From Glandiceps talaboti (lineage: Eukaryota > Hemichordata > Enteropneusta > Spengelidae), in assembly GCF_964340395.1 (NCBI RefSeq), contig NC_135557.1, positions 1,651,646 through 1,715,645 on the forward strand: a stretch of 64,000 nt of DNA, read 5' to 3'. A model generated the notes under the pieces. The model saw only the letters and a program-made list of their open reading frames with translations. It was not told the origin of the DNA and did no database searches. Below are positions 1-12,721 of this stretch, piece by piece. Made by a program: the position numbers and the translations under genes. The first letter of the stretch is position 1. Every line of letters begins with the position of its first letter.

Positions 1-110
1 TGGTTTGTTTATTTGTCAATTGGTTTGTTTATTTGTTGATTGTTGACTTCATTTACATGTCAGTCATTTGGACTAAGAATCACAAATGAAACTTTACTCC
101 GTTTATATCG

Positions 111-1838
111 ATTATACATTGCCAAAAGGTGACAACACTAACGTGACACTGTAGAATTATACATTGCCAAAAGGTGACAACACTAATGTGACACTGTAGA
201 ATTATACATTACCAAAAGGTGACAACACTAACGTGACACTGTAGAATTATACATTGCCAAAAGGTGACAACACTAACGTGACACTGTAGAATTATACATT
301 GCCAAAAGGTGACAACACTAACGTGACACTGTAGAATTATACATTACCAAAAGGTGACAACACTAACGTGACACTGTAGAATTATACATTGCCAAAAGGT
401 GACAACACTAACGTGACACTGTAGAATTATACATTGCCAAAAGGTGACAACACTAACGTGACACTGTAGAATTATACATTGCCAAAAGGTGACAACACTA
501 ACGTGACAGTGTAGAATCATACATTGCCAAAAGGTGACAACACTAACGTGACACTGTAGAATTATACATTGTCAAAAGGTGACAACACTAACGTGACACT
601 GTAGAATTATACATTACCAAAAGGTGACAACACTAACGTGACACTGTAGAATTATACATTACCAAAAGGTGACAACACTAACGTGACACTGTAGAATTAT
701 ACATTACCAAAAGGTGACAACACTAACGTGACACTGTAGAATTATACATTGCCAAAAGGTGACAACACTAATGTGACAGTGTAGAATTATACATTACCAA
801 AAGGTGACAACACTAACGTGACACTGTAGAATTATACATTACCAAAAGGTGACAACACTAACGTGACACTGTAGAATTATACATTGCCAAAAGGTGACAA
901 CACTAACGTGACAGTGTAGAATTATACATTGCCAAAAGGTGACAACACTAACGTGACACTGTAGAATTATACATTACCAAAAGGTGACAACACTAACGTG
1001 ACACTGTAGAATTATACATTACCAAAAGGTGACAACACTAACGTGACACTGTAGAATTATACATTGTCAAAAGGTGACAACACTAACGTGATACTGTAGA
1101 ATTATACATTGCCAAAAGGTGACAACACTAACGTGACACTGTAGAATTATACATTGCCAAAAGGTGACAACACTAACGTGACACTGTAGAATTATACATT
1201 GTCAAAAGGTGACAACACTAACGTGACACTGTAGAATTATACATTACCAAAAGGTGACAACACTAACGTGACACTGTAGAATTATACATTGCCAAAAGGT
1301 GACAACACTAATGTGACACTGTAGAATTATACATTGCCAAAAGGTGACAACACTAACGTGACACTGTAGAATTATACATTACCAAAAGGTGACAACACTA
1401 ACGTGACACTGTAGAATTATACATTGCCAAAAGGTGACAACACTAACGTGACAGTGTAGAATTATACATTGCCAAAAGGTGACAACACTAATGTGACACT
1501 GTAGAATTATACATTGCCAAAAGGTGACAACACTAATGTGACACTGTAGAATTATACATTACCAAAAGGTGACAACACTAATGTGACACTGTAGAATTAT
1601 ACATTGCCAAAAGGTGACAACACTAACGTGACACTGTAGAATTATACATTGTTAAAAGGTGACAACACTAATGTGACACTGTAGAATTATACATTGCCAA
1701 AAGGTGACAACACTAACGTGATACTGTAGAATTATACATTGTCAAAAGGTGACAACACTAACGTGACACTGTAGAATTATACATTGCCAAAAGGTGACAA
1801 CACTAACGTGACAGTGTAGAATTATACATTGCCAAAAG
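111..1838. repeat. 45-bp minisatellite, about 38 copies
   Basis: The unit contains ATTATACATTGCCAAAAGG then TGACAACACTAACGTGACACTGTAGA. Copies differ at a few recurrent sites (GCC/ACC/GTC, ACG/ATG, ACACTG/ACAGTG). No coding potential was seen. Confidence 0.97.
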
Positions 1839-2322
1839 TATTACAGTGTAACAAGGGATACAGTGTAGAATCAATGTATTACAGTGTAACAAGGGATACA
1901 GTGTAGAATCAATGTATTACAGTGTAACAAGGGATACAGTGTAGAATCAATGTATTACAGTGTAACAAGGGATACAGTGTAGAATCAATGTATTACAGTG
2001 TAACAAGGGATACAGTGTAGAATCAATGTATTACAGTGTAACAAGGGATACAGTGTAGAATCAATGTATTACAGTGTAACAAGGGATACAGTGTAGAATC
2101 AATGTATTACAGTGTAACAAGGGATACAGTGTAGAATCAATGTATTACAGTGTAACAAGGGATACAGTGTAGAATCAATGTATTACAGTGTAACAAGGGA
2201 TACAGTGTAGAATCAATGTATTACAGTGTAACAAGGGATACAGTGTAGAATCAATGTATTACAGTGTAACAAGGGATACAGTGTAGAATCAATGTATTAT
2301 AGTGTAACAAGGGATACACTGT
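1839..2322. repeat. 38-bp minisatellite, about 12-13 copies, abutting the 45-bp array
   Basis: The unit ATTACAGTGTAACAAGGG-ATACAGTGTAGAATCAATGT is almost invariant. It shares ACAGTGTAGAAT with the preceding array, so the second array probably grew out of the end of the first. Confidence 0.96.
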
Positions 2323-2970
2323 AAAGACAGAAATTATTAAAGCTACGTGATTAAATCCAATACAAACATAACATTCAGACAAAGTAGTTTTTTTCCTATT
2401 TCTGAAACTGATCAAAATTGCTTTGCCTTTTTGAAATAGCAATTGCAGCAAAGTGGCCCGGGAGCTAAATTAAGTTGATATAGGTGTATTTGATTGGGTG
2501 ATGGTGATTTTGTGACTACATGAACATGTCTGTACTTGAAAACTATGTTTGAATTTTTTCTTATTGATACACCAGTCACTTGAAAACTACAAGTGGAATT
2601 TTTACTTCTGGATTTACTAAATATTATATATTTGAATATGAAAGAATCAAAGTCAAAGTTCAGTACTATGACAGAATTTTTTTTTTATCATAGATGGATA
2701 AGGAGAATTTTCAAAGTTTACTACTATAAGAGTGGAGAACAATTTTGGGCTGCTTTAAGAGATGCCCTCTAGTGATCAAACTGAACAATCCTTTGTTTTT
2801 TCAAATAATTGGAAATTTGGCATTGTAATTTGTAGAGAAGCTTTTTCAATTTCAAAGTATATACATGGACAATAGTCACACAGGTATTCATACTTTATAT
2901 ATATGTCACAAGAAGTAGCAATGAAATGTGAATCAACAGCTCTTGAATAGTCGTGTAATTGTATTAAGAT
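2323..2970. other. Unique AT-rich sequence, nothing identified
   Basis: No exon-like homology, RNA gene or mobile-element motif is recognisable. It ends in an (AT)n tract at about 2971-2999 that borders the Penelope-like remnant. Confidence 0.6.
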
Positions 2971-2999
2971 CTATATATATATATATATATATATATATA

Positions 3000-4112
3000 G
3001 GAAGTCAGTGGTGAGATTTGTCCGTAGTACAGTGCTCGATACGTCTGCACGCAGAGCGGAGTATATGTTGAGGGTAGAAGAAAATCAAGTCGGGTTTTTC
3101 GTCTCTACAAGCCTGTTTCGTGAGTAAATCACTCGTCAGGAGATGTTGATGTACAATGTTGTCAGGAGATGTTGATGTATATATATATATATATATACTT
3201 TTGGTAGTACTGGAACTCTTTCTTGGTTGTAACTCGGAGACAACTCTGGTATCTACTCTCTGGGTGTGCTGTTTATATAGAGTGTAGACAATAGAAATAT
3301 CATCACTATTGTCTGTGTTGGTGGGTTGGTGTTGAATGTGTGAAGGTGTTGGTTCTTATTGTGTGAGTTATTGGGTGCGGACAAGTAGGTGTTGGCGGGT
3401 TGTTACATGTTGGGCTTTGATGTTCCATTAGTTAACGGGTTTAGTTTAGGTGATAGATGCTCTATTGAAGTTGGACATCAAATAAAACTTTTTCTTGTGT
3501 CGGCATTTGGATATCAACTCAGTTCTTTTGTTTAGTGTGGAGCTTTTGTCTGCTTTAATTAGTTAGTTTTTCAGTTAAACACAGGTTGCATCGTTTTGTT
3601 TTATTGGTGTATGCTTGGGCTGTCTTGCTGATGGACCAGGATATGGAAAAAGGCTTGTTGTTTCTTTTCAGTTTCCAAATGTGTTTTGATAGTTCTGTGC
3701 TGTTTTCGTGTTTTTCATGTTTAAATGACTGTGTGTGGTTGGCGTATCTCTGTTTGAAGTTGTTCTCTGTTAGACCGATATATACTTCTTCTTTTTTTTT
3801 CCGTGGACGGTGGCTTGGTATATGATGTTTTCCGTTTGGCATTCGCTGTTCAAAGGGCAGGTGTCTTTCTGTCTGCAATTACATGGTTTTTGGGTGGGTT
3901 TAGTTTCGCTGTTGGAGATGGTGGCGTTATGCGCTTTGATTATGGTAGCCATGGTTGGCATGCAGCTATAACTGACTTTGACATTGTTTCTGTTGAATAT
4001 TTTGTGTAACTTGGAGTCTGGTTCAACCCACCATACAGCAAAAACGTAGCCACCAATGTAGGCAAACGATTCCTCAACCTAATCGCAAAACATTTCCCAG
4101 CAGACTACCGCT
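3000..4112 (-). mobile_element. Penelope-like retroelement remnant (GIY-YIG endonuclease end), 5'-truncated, frameshifted, partly inverted
   Basis: On the minus strand from 4009 to 3555 the conceptual protein runs LHKIFNRNN..., SYSCMPTM, CNCRQKDTCPL..C (a Cys cluster), IIYQATV, YIGLTE..FKQRY..H and RCNLCLTEKL. This is the C-terminal part of a Penelope-like polyprotein, with the GIY and YIG halves of a GIY-YIG nuclease. The two open segments (3961-3770 and 3878-3555) overlap in different frames at an A-run (T-run at 3787-3797 on the plus strand), so a frameshift disrupts it. The piece that should precede LHKIF ([10 protein letters not shown]... ending HFPADYR) lies at 4011-4112 on the plus strand, so it is inverted at exactly that point. 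No reverse-transcriptase motif is present. The stretch below 3555 is the element's 3' region with a hammerhead motif. Confidence 0.82.
3100..3145 (-). ncRNA. Type I hammerhead ribozyme of the Penelope-like element
   Basis: Read on the minus strand, the core is CTGACGA, then a 4-bp stem II (GTGA/TCAC, loop TTTAC), then GAAA, then a 3-bp stem III (ACA/TGT, loop GGCT), then A as H17. Cleavage is predicted between the complements of 3106 and 3105. Stem I pairs CATCTC with GAGACG, with one mismatch. All invariant core bases are present. Minimal hammerheads of this type are known from Penelope-like elements, and this one lies 3' of the element's coding remnant on the same strand. Part of stem I is duplicated just beyond (GTCAGGAGATGTTGATGTA, twice in 3136-3180). 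Confidence 0.85.
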
Positions 4113-4732
<620 letters not shown>

Positions 4733-4740
4733 CAACTTAA

Positions 4741-5800
4741 ATCGCTGAACCGATTGCCATGATATTTGATGGGTGTATTACTGTGGGTGTCTAGCTTGGA
4801 AATTGTTCAAATCAAAATGATCTTACCACCGGTTTGTGATTTGGGTAAAAAAAATGTGATTTTTGGTAAAAAAAACTTAAACTCTAAAACTACTGGGCAG
4901 ATTGGGCTGAAATTTGGGTGAAACATTGTTCAGGGTGTTTCTTACTAAGAATTGTTCATGATATGATGGTCTCATCAGTAATGTGCAAATTAGGGCTAAA
5001 AATTTGTCTTTTTGCTCAAAAATCTACAATTTCAAAACCACTGAGCAGATTGGGCTGAAATTTAATGGGAATGCATTTAGGGATGTATGGACGAAGAAAT
5101 ATTAAGCATACAATGATTCCATGAGTGATATGCAAATTAGGTGTAAAAATGTTCATTTTTGGTCAAAAACTTATATCTCAAAAAGGACTTGGTCAATGAG
5201 TCTGAAACTTGGTGAGATGTTTCTGAAAGTGTTTTTCTGTAGATTTTCTTCAAAACATGACAAAATTGGCCCTAGCAACCATGACCACGCCCTTAGCAAC
5301 AACCAAATGGCTGTATATTTTGGTCAAATAACAACATCAATCTTCCGGTAGGCAAGTGAGTAAGCATTTTAAAAAATATATGCAAATATGTCTAGCAACC
5401 ATGACTATGCCCATAGTAACAGCCAAGCATGTATTTCACAAAGATAACAACAGGGATTAATAGACAATTGAATAAACATTCAAAAAATGTATGCAAATTT
5501 GCCTAGCAGCATAACCACGCCCATAGCAACAATCAAATAATAACGTATATCATGAAGATAACAAACAGGAATTGGAAGACAAATGAATAAACATTTAAAA
5601 AATGTATGCAAATGTGCTTAGCAACAAGACGCCGCCCATAGCAATAGCCAAATTATCACATATATTGCTATGATAACAATGGGGATTAATAGACAATTGA
5701 ATAAATACTCAAAAAATGTATGCAAAATGTATCTAGCAACATGACAACACCCATAGCAAAAGTCAAATGATCGCGTATATCGCAGAGATTGGTTGGATAG
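4741..5800. repeat. Degenerate dispersed or tandem repeat family
   Basis: The left part repeats a module with AAACCACTGAGCAGATTGGGCTGAAATTT (near 4880, 5030 and, more diverged, 5170). The right part repeats a roughly 115-bp module with CTAGCAACCATGACCACGCCC and TAGCAACA (near 5271, 5391, 5505, 5617 and 5735). A related copy of the junction lies at 17770-17960, showing that this is a dispersed family rather than a local oddity. The element type is not identified. Confidence 0.7.
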
Positions 5801-6059
5801 GTAACTGGATTCAGCAAATGAACAGATATTGTTAGCATGGACCAGAATATGGATAAACATTTTTAAAAACTGTACAGTTGTGCTACAACACCATTGGCAG
5901 TATTTTTTGCCGTGGAAATGGTTGTGCTTATCTCGCGTATGTAGGGGATCACGAAAGCCAAGTGAAGTCAAGGATGGCAAGCTTTTATCTTTCATTGGGA
6001 TTTGATGAATCACAGATATAGAGCTAAATTTCTTGCATAAATCATGATATTGCAAGACT

Positions 6060-7060
6060 ATCTATCCATATGGAAGGCATTCAGTTTTAAATCTAATTAG
6101 ACAATTTATGTTACAACACACGTCACTGGTTTTTTCAGGAACATCCATTGCCATGGTAACCAAAATTACCATATTATGTGAATTCTTGTACAAAATTTGA
6201 TATAAGATGTGACATGGCAATGGATGTTCCTGAAAATTATTATGTATTCTATCTTTTTCATGTTTTGTCAATTTTTGCAAAGAAATCAAATAAAACATGG
6301 TGATTTTCGTTTCCATGGCAATGGATGTTCGAATAATAATTACATGTTATCATGGTAATTTTGGTTACCATGGCAATAGATGTTTATGATAATTACTTTA
6401 TGAACTCAGCATAACAAACTACCCCAGGTAAGGTGGCTTCTAACCATTAAATAGACCCTATGCAATGTTCTAGTATTACAGACATATATTTTACCAAAAC
6501 TTTTAAGCCTGATTTACGTTTCCATGGAAACTGTTCTCCCAATTTAGATAATATGTGTTGCAATTCAGATATGTTAAAGGTTAAGTATTTTTTTTTTTTT
6601 TTACAGTTTTTCACATCTTATATCAAATTTTGTAAAAGAATCCACATAATATGGTAATTTTGGTTACCATGGCAATGGATGTTCCTGAAAATACCACGTT
6701 TTTGAACTCAACATAACAAACATATGTAGGATAGGCAGTATGCAAATAAACCTGATTATTACTAAATGTATACGTTATTTGTCAGATGCATGTATTTTAC
6801 CAAAACAACATTTTTAAGCCTAGTGTACATTTCCATGGAAACAGCTGTCTTATTATAGACAATTTGTGTTACAACAGATAGCAATGACTCATACATGCCA
6901 AAAATAAAGAAATTTTTTATGAAATTTTATTCTTTTTCATGTTTTATGTCAAATTTTAGGGAAATAATCTGCATATTATGGTAAATTGGGTTACCATGGC
7001 AATGAATGTGCATAAAATAACCCCCTTTTTTGAACTCAGCATAAAAAACTACCCTACGTA
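6060..7060. repeat. Three diverged tandem units of about 300-330 bp with palindromic CCATGG motifs
   Basis: Matching landmarks recur: TTTTACCAAAAC and TTTTTAAGCC near 6490 and 6790, TTTCCATGGAAAC near 6520 and 6830, GGTTACCATGGCAATG near 6662 and 6990, and ACTCAGCATAA near 6405 and 7035. The first unit also holds an inverted pair (AGGAACATCCATTGCCATG at about 6137 and its reverse complement at about 6213). No coding potential was seen. Confidence 0.65.
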
Positions 7061-7106
7061 GATTGGTTAATATTCAAATAAACTTTATTATTGAAATTAT
7101 TAGTTA

Positions 7107-7248
7107 AACAATAATGTACGCCCTCCCAGCCCATAATGGACGAAAGCAAACTTTGAACGACATAATGGGCGAGGCGACAGCCGAGCCCATTATGGAATGC
7201 AAAGTTTGCTTGAGTCCATTATGGACTGGGAGGGCGTACATTATTGTT
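7107..7248. repeat. Near-perfect 142-bp foldback (nested inverted repeat)
   Basis: The 23-bp arms at 7107-7129 and 7226-7248 are exact reverse complements. Inside them, CATAATGG, GCAAACTTTG and CATAATGGGC pair with CCATTATG, CAAAGTTTGC and GCCCATTATG, so almost the whole segment folds back. It could be a MITE or foldback element terminus. No transposase is present. Confidence 0.85.
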
Positions 7249-7659
7249 ATTATTTTATAGTTTTGCCAATTCTAGTGAATTTGTAGACCGAGAAATGCAA
7301 AACAACGTATAATATACACGGCGCTGAACATCGTCTGCCATGTTCGGCCCGGAAGCTGAATACTAATCATAGCGACACACGTACGTACACGTACACACAC
7401 ATATACACTTCAATGAACTGCTGTGAACTCAAATTTGTTTCATGAATGCGTTGTATTTTTAAACAGTAGAAATGACAATCATAAGTAACAACATACATTT
7501 GGAAAAAATGCCTAGTCGTATGAAGAAACAGAACAAATAAGCTTGTATTGTTATGCTCGTTCCGGGGCCGCGACGCCCAATAATGGAGTACATTATCAGT
7601 AATAATGTACAGCGATAACATCACAAAATTCACTGGAATTGGTAATGCTATAATATAAT
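7249..7659. repeat. Second inverted-repeat pair outside the foldback
   Basis: Sequence 7249-7284 (TTGCCAATTCTAGTGAATTTG) is imperfectly complementary to 7623-7659 (AAATTCACTGGAATTGGTAA). Sequence near 7587-7610 holds another GTACATTAT/ATAATGTAC palindrome like the inner foldback arms. Together 7107-7659 may be one non-autonomous element. Confidence 0.5.
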
Positions 7660-7800
7660 ATGATATAATCTTAATTATTATCATAGGTAATGCTAAAAGC
7701 TAGAGATTACAGGAAGTACATTACAACTAATATTGATATAAGGGATATACGATTGTGTCAGTAGAAATATGTAAAACATATATATAAATATACATTTACC

Positions 7801-10800
7801 ATGACTGTACCATGATCTATACCTTTATATATACATTTACAGCTGTTAGATAGTCCTGTAACTGTACCATGATCTATACCTTTATATATACATTTACAGC
7901 TGTTGGATAGTCCTGTAACTGTACCATGATCTATACCTTTATATATACATTTACAGCTGTTAGATAGTCCTGTAACTGTACCATGATCTATACCTTTATA
8001 TATACATTTACAGCTGTTAGATAGTCCTGTAACTGTACCATGATCTATACCTTTATATATGCATTTACAGCTGTTAGATAGTCTTGTAACTGTACCATGA
8101 TCTATACCTTTATATATGCATTTACAGCTGTTAGATAGTCTTGTAACTGTACCATGATCTATACCTTTATATATACATTTACAGCTGTTGGATAGTCCTG
8201 TAACTGTACCATGATCTATACCTTTATATATACATTTACAGCTGTTAGATAATCCTGTAACTGTACCATGATCTATACCTTTATATATGCATTTACAGCT
8301 GTTAGATAGTCTTGTAACTGTACCATGATCTATACCTTTATATATACATTTACAGCTGTTAGATAGTCCTGTAACTGTACCATGATCTATACCTTTATAT
8401 ATACATTTACAGCTGTTAGATAGTCCTGTAACTGTACCATGATCTATACCTTTATATATACATTTACAGCTGTTGGATAGTCCTGTAACTGTACCATATG
8501 ATCTATACCTTTATATATACATTTACAGCTGTTAGATAGTCCTGTAACTGTACCATGATCTATACCTTTATATATACATTTACAGCTGTTGGATAGTCCT
8601 GTAACTGTACCATGATCTATACCTTTATATATGCATTTACAGCTGTTAGATAGTCTTGTAACTGTACCATGATCTATACCTTTATATATACATTTACAGC
8701 TGTTAGATAGTCCTGTAACTGTACCATGATCTATACCTTTATATATACATTTACAGCTGTTAGATAGTCCTGTAACTGTACCATGATCTATACCTTTATA
8801 TATACATTTACAGCTGTTGGATAGTCCTGTAACTGTACCATGATCTATACCTTTATATATACATTTACAGCTGTTAGATAGTCCTGTAACTGTACCATGA
8901 TCTATACCTTTATATATACATTTACAGCTGTTGGATAGTCCTGTAACTGTACCATGATCTATACCTTTATATATACATTTACAGCTGTTGGATAGTCCTG
9001 TAACTGTACCATGATCTATACCTTTATATATACATTTACAGCTGTTAGATAGTCTTGTAACTGTACCATGATCTATACCTTTATATATACATTTACAGCT
9101 GTTAGATAGTCTTGTAACTGTACCATGATCTATACCTTTATATATACATTTACAGCTGTTAGATAGTCCTGTAACTGTACCATGATCTATACCTTTATAT
9201 ATACATTTACAGCTGTTAGATAGTCCTGTAACTGTACCATGATCTATACCTTTATATATACATTTACAGCTGTTAGATAGTCCTGTAACTGTACCATGAT
9301 CTATACCTTTATATATACATTTACAGCTGTTAGATAGTCCTGTAACTGTACCATGATCTATACCTTTATATATACATTTACAGCTGTTAGATAGTCCTGT
9401 AACTGTACCATGATCTATACCTTTATATATACATTTACAGCTGTTAGATAGTCCTGTAACTGTACCATGATCTATACCTTTATATATACATTTACAGCTG
9501 TTAGATAGTCCTGTAACTGTACCATGATCTATACCTTTATATATACATTTACAGCTGTTAGATAGTCCTGTAACTGTACCATGATCTATACCTTTATATA
9601 TACATTTACAGCTGTTAGATAGTCCTGTAACTGTACCATGATCTATACCTTTATATATACATTTACAGCTGTTGGATAGTCCTGTAACTGTACCATGATC
9701 TATACCTTTATATATACATTTACAGCTGTTAGATAGTCTTGTAACTGTACCATGATCTATACCTTTATATATACATTTACAGCTGTTAGATAGTCTTGTA
9801 ACTGTACCATGATCTATACCTTTATATATACATTTACAGCTGTTAGATAGTCCTGTAACTGTACCATGATCTATACCTTTATATATACATTTACAGCTGT
9901 TAGATAGTCCTGTAACTGTACCATGATCTATACCTTTATATATACATTTACAGCTGTTGGATAGTCCTGTAACTGTACCATGATCTATACCTTTATATAT
10001 ACATTTACAGCTGTTAGATAGTCCTGTAACTGTACCATGATCTATACCTTTATATATACATTTACAGCTGTTGGATAGTCCTGTAACTGTACCATGATCT
10101 ATACCTTTATATATACATTTACAGCTGTTAGATAGTCCTGTAACTGTACCATGATCTATACCTTTATATATACATTTACAGCTGTTAGATAGTCCTGTAA
10201 CTGTACCATGATCTATACCTTTATATATACATTTACAGCTGTTGGATAGTCCTGTAACTGTACCATGATCTATACCTTTATATATACATTTACAGCTGTT
10301 AGATAGTCCTGTAACTGTACCATGATCTATACCTTTATATATACATTTACAGCTGTTAGATAGTCCTGTAACTGTACCATGATCTATACCTTTATATATA
10401 CATTTACAGCTGTTAGATAGTCCTGTAACTGTACCATGATCTATACCTTTATATATACATTTACAGCTGTTAGATAGTCCTGTAACTGTACCATGATCTA
10501 TACCTTTATATATACATTTACAGCTGTTGGATAGTCCTGTAACTGTACCATGATCTATACCTTTATATATACATTTACAGCTGTTAGATAGTCTTGTAAC
10601 TGTACCATGATCTATACCTTTATATATACATTTACAGCTGTTAGATAGTCTTGTAACTGTACCATGATCTATACCTTTATATATACATTTACAGCTGTTA
10701 GATAGTCCTGTAACTGTACCATGATCTATACCTTTATATATACATTTACAGCTGTTAGATAGTCTTGTAACTGTACCATGATCTATACCTTTATATATAC

Positions 10801-10808
10801 ATTTACAG
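7801..10808. repeat. 57-bp minisatellite that contains the splice acceptor and start of exon 10809-10914
   Basis: Each unit is ...ATATATACATTTACAG followed by about 25 bases matching the exon's first bases, then CATGATCTATACCTTT. There are 52 extra copies before the genuine acceptor, at an exact 57-bp spacing except for a 2-bp insertion near 8497. Recurrent variants (GTTAG/GTTGG, CCTG/CTTG, ATACAT/ATGCAT) show blockwise amplification. Doublets carrying TCTTG near 9041, 9725 and 10580 are 684 and 855 bp apart, which are multiples of 57. Confidence 0.96.
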
Positions 10809-10914
10809 CTGTTGGATAATCCTGTAACTGTACTAGATGGCAAAGCTGGAAAGAAGGCATTTGATAAAATAGATTTACCAAAAGTTGTTGGATATTTTGT
10901 AAAAGATAGCAAAG
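10809..10914 (+). CDS. CASQ: Calsequestrin, internal exon (domain I/II junction; first exon found here)
   Basis: This 106-bp exon is preceded by a TTTACAG acceptor and followed by a GTAGGT donor. It encodes 35 codons plus one base (exit phase 1), beginning LLDNPVTVLDG and ending VVGYFVKDSK. This matches the calsequestrin stretch LEDPVE.I.G...AF..I...K.IGYFKSKDS, where domain I passes into domain II. The start was chosen because the acceptor AG and the homology both begin at LLDNPV. The 25 exon bases next to the acceptor, plus the acceptor itself, are copied 52 times upstream in a 57-bp array. Exons for the signal peptide and domain I were looked for upstream in the window and not found. The identity rests on homology recognised by eye across all seven exons. 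Confidence 0.9.
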
Positions 10915-11516
10915 GTAGGTATTCATTTGTTTTTAGCACAATAGGCGAGACAGGGATGTATATAAAGTTGGTCTCAGAATGAGATTCAAAATATTAAAAA
11001 AATCACAATAACACCAGATAAAAGCAATCAAAGAAAGAAATAGTAATGTTAAGGCTACAGAAAATGTTCCACCTTCACACTTACTTGACAGGAAAGGACA
11101 TTCCCACAAACTTAAAGTGTGGGACAGCCAGTATGAGAACAAATTGATTTCACACATCTGTGTAAATGCATGAGTTAAATTTGTTTTATAAACCTATTGC
11201 TGATTGGTTTATTACGTTCCATAGTCAGCACACATAGGTATTGATTGATGAATAGAATAATGTGTAATGTAGAACCAGAACTATACCTACACCTCAGCAG
11301 ACGATAACAAAGTGAATGGGCTTGGCTAACCATGTTGACATGTAACTGCTCCGAAGATGGCAAACATTTAGGTAGGATTCTCATGTTTTTGTAATGATCG
11401 GAGAATTTCCCCTCGGAACATATTCATTGTTCATCCTCAGAGATGACACTTCAGATGAAAAATAACTCGCATTCAAACCAGCTCGCAACTGACGTTGTAA
11501 TTAATCAAGCCATTGC
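10915..11516. other. Unique intron sequence
   Basis: Donor-proximal part of the 9.9-kb intron. Nothing recognisable. Confidence 0.6.
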
Positions 11517-12686
11517 GGGTACTGGTACCGTACCTGTGACTCACTGACTGAAACATGGCAGGTACTGGTACTGATACCTGTGACTCACTGACTGAAACAT
11601 GGCAGGTACTGGTACCGTACCTGTGACTCACTGACTGAAACATGGCAGGTACTGGTGCTGATACCTGTGACTCACTGACTGAAACATGGCAGGTACTGGT
11701 ACCGATACCTGTGACTCACTGACTAAAACATGGCAGGTACTGGTACCGATACCTGTGACTCACTGACTGAAACATGGCAGGTACTGGTACCGCACTTGTG
11801 ACTCACTGACTGAAACATGGCAGGTACTGGTACCGATACCTGTGACTCACTGACTGAAACATGGCAGGTACTGGTACCGATACCTGTGACTCACTGACTG
11901 AAACATGACAGGTACTGGTACCGATACCTGTGACTCACTGACTGAAACATGGCAGGTAGCTGGTACCGTATCTGTGACTCACTGACTGAAACATGGCAGG
12001 TACTGGTACCGATACCTGTGACTCACTGACTGAAACATGGCAGGTAGCTGGTACCGTATCTGTGACTCACTGACTGAAACATGGCAGGTACTGGTACTGA
12101 TACCTGTGACTCACTGACTGAAACATGGCAGGTACTGGTACCGATACCTGTGACTCACTGACTGAAACATGGCAGGTACTGGTACTGATACCTGTGACTC
12201 ACTGACTGAAACATGGCAGGTACTGGTACCGATACCTGTGACTCACTGACTGAAACATGGCAGGTAGCTGGTACCGTATCTGTGACTCACTGACTGAAAC
12301 ATGGCAGGTACTGGTACCGCACTTGTGACTCACTGACTGAAACATGGCAGGTACTGGTACCGATACCTGTGACTCACTGACTGAAACATGGCAGGTACTG
12401 GTACCGATACCTGTGACTCACTGACTGAAACATGGCAGGTAGCTGGTACCGTATCTGTGACTCACTGACTGAAATATGGCAGGTACTGGTACTGATACCT
12501 GTGACTCACTGACTGAAACATGGCAGGTAGCTGGTACCGTATCTGTGACTCACTGACTGAAACATGACAGGTACTGGTACCGATACCTGTGACTCACTGA
12601 CTGAAACATGGCAGGTACTGGTACCGCACTTGTGACTCACTGACTGAAATATGGCAGGTACTGGTACTGATACCTGTGACTCACTC
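11517..12686. repeat. 44/45-bp minisatellite, about 26 copies
   Basis: The unit contains GGTACTGGTACCGATACC then TGTGACTCACTGACTGAAACATGGCA. A 45-bp variant has GGTAGCTGGTACCGTATC. Most units carry the palindrome GGTACC. Confidence 0.96.
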
Positions 12687-12721
12687 ACAGAGAAATGCCA
12701 ATGACTACACTTTATCCCTGA

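Noticed and set aside
5618-6316. Minus-strand frames of 145 and 84 codons
   Set aside because: They fall in degenerate dispersed repeats and show no recognisable domain or splice structure.
8444-10939. 831-codon minus-strand open frame of 19-residue repeats
   Set aside because: It exists because the 57-bp unit is a multiple of 3 and lacks a stop in that frame. It is antisense to the calsequestrin acceptor array and resembles no protein.
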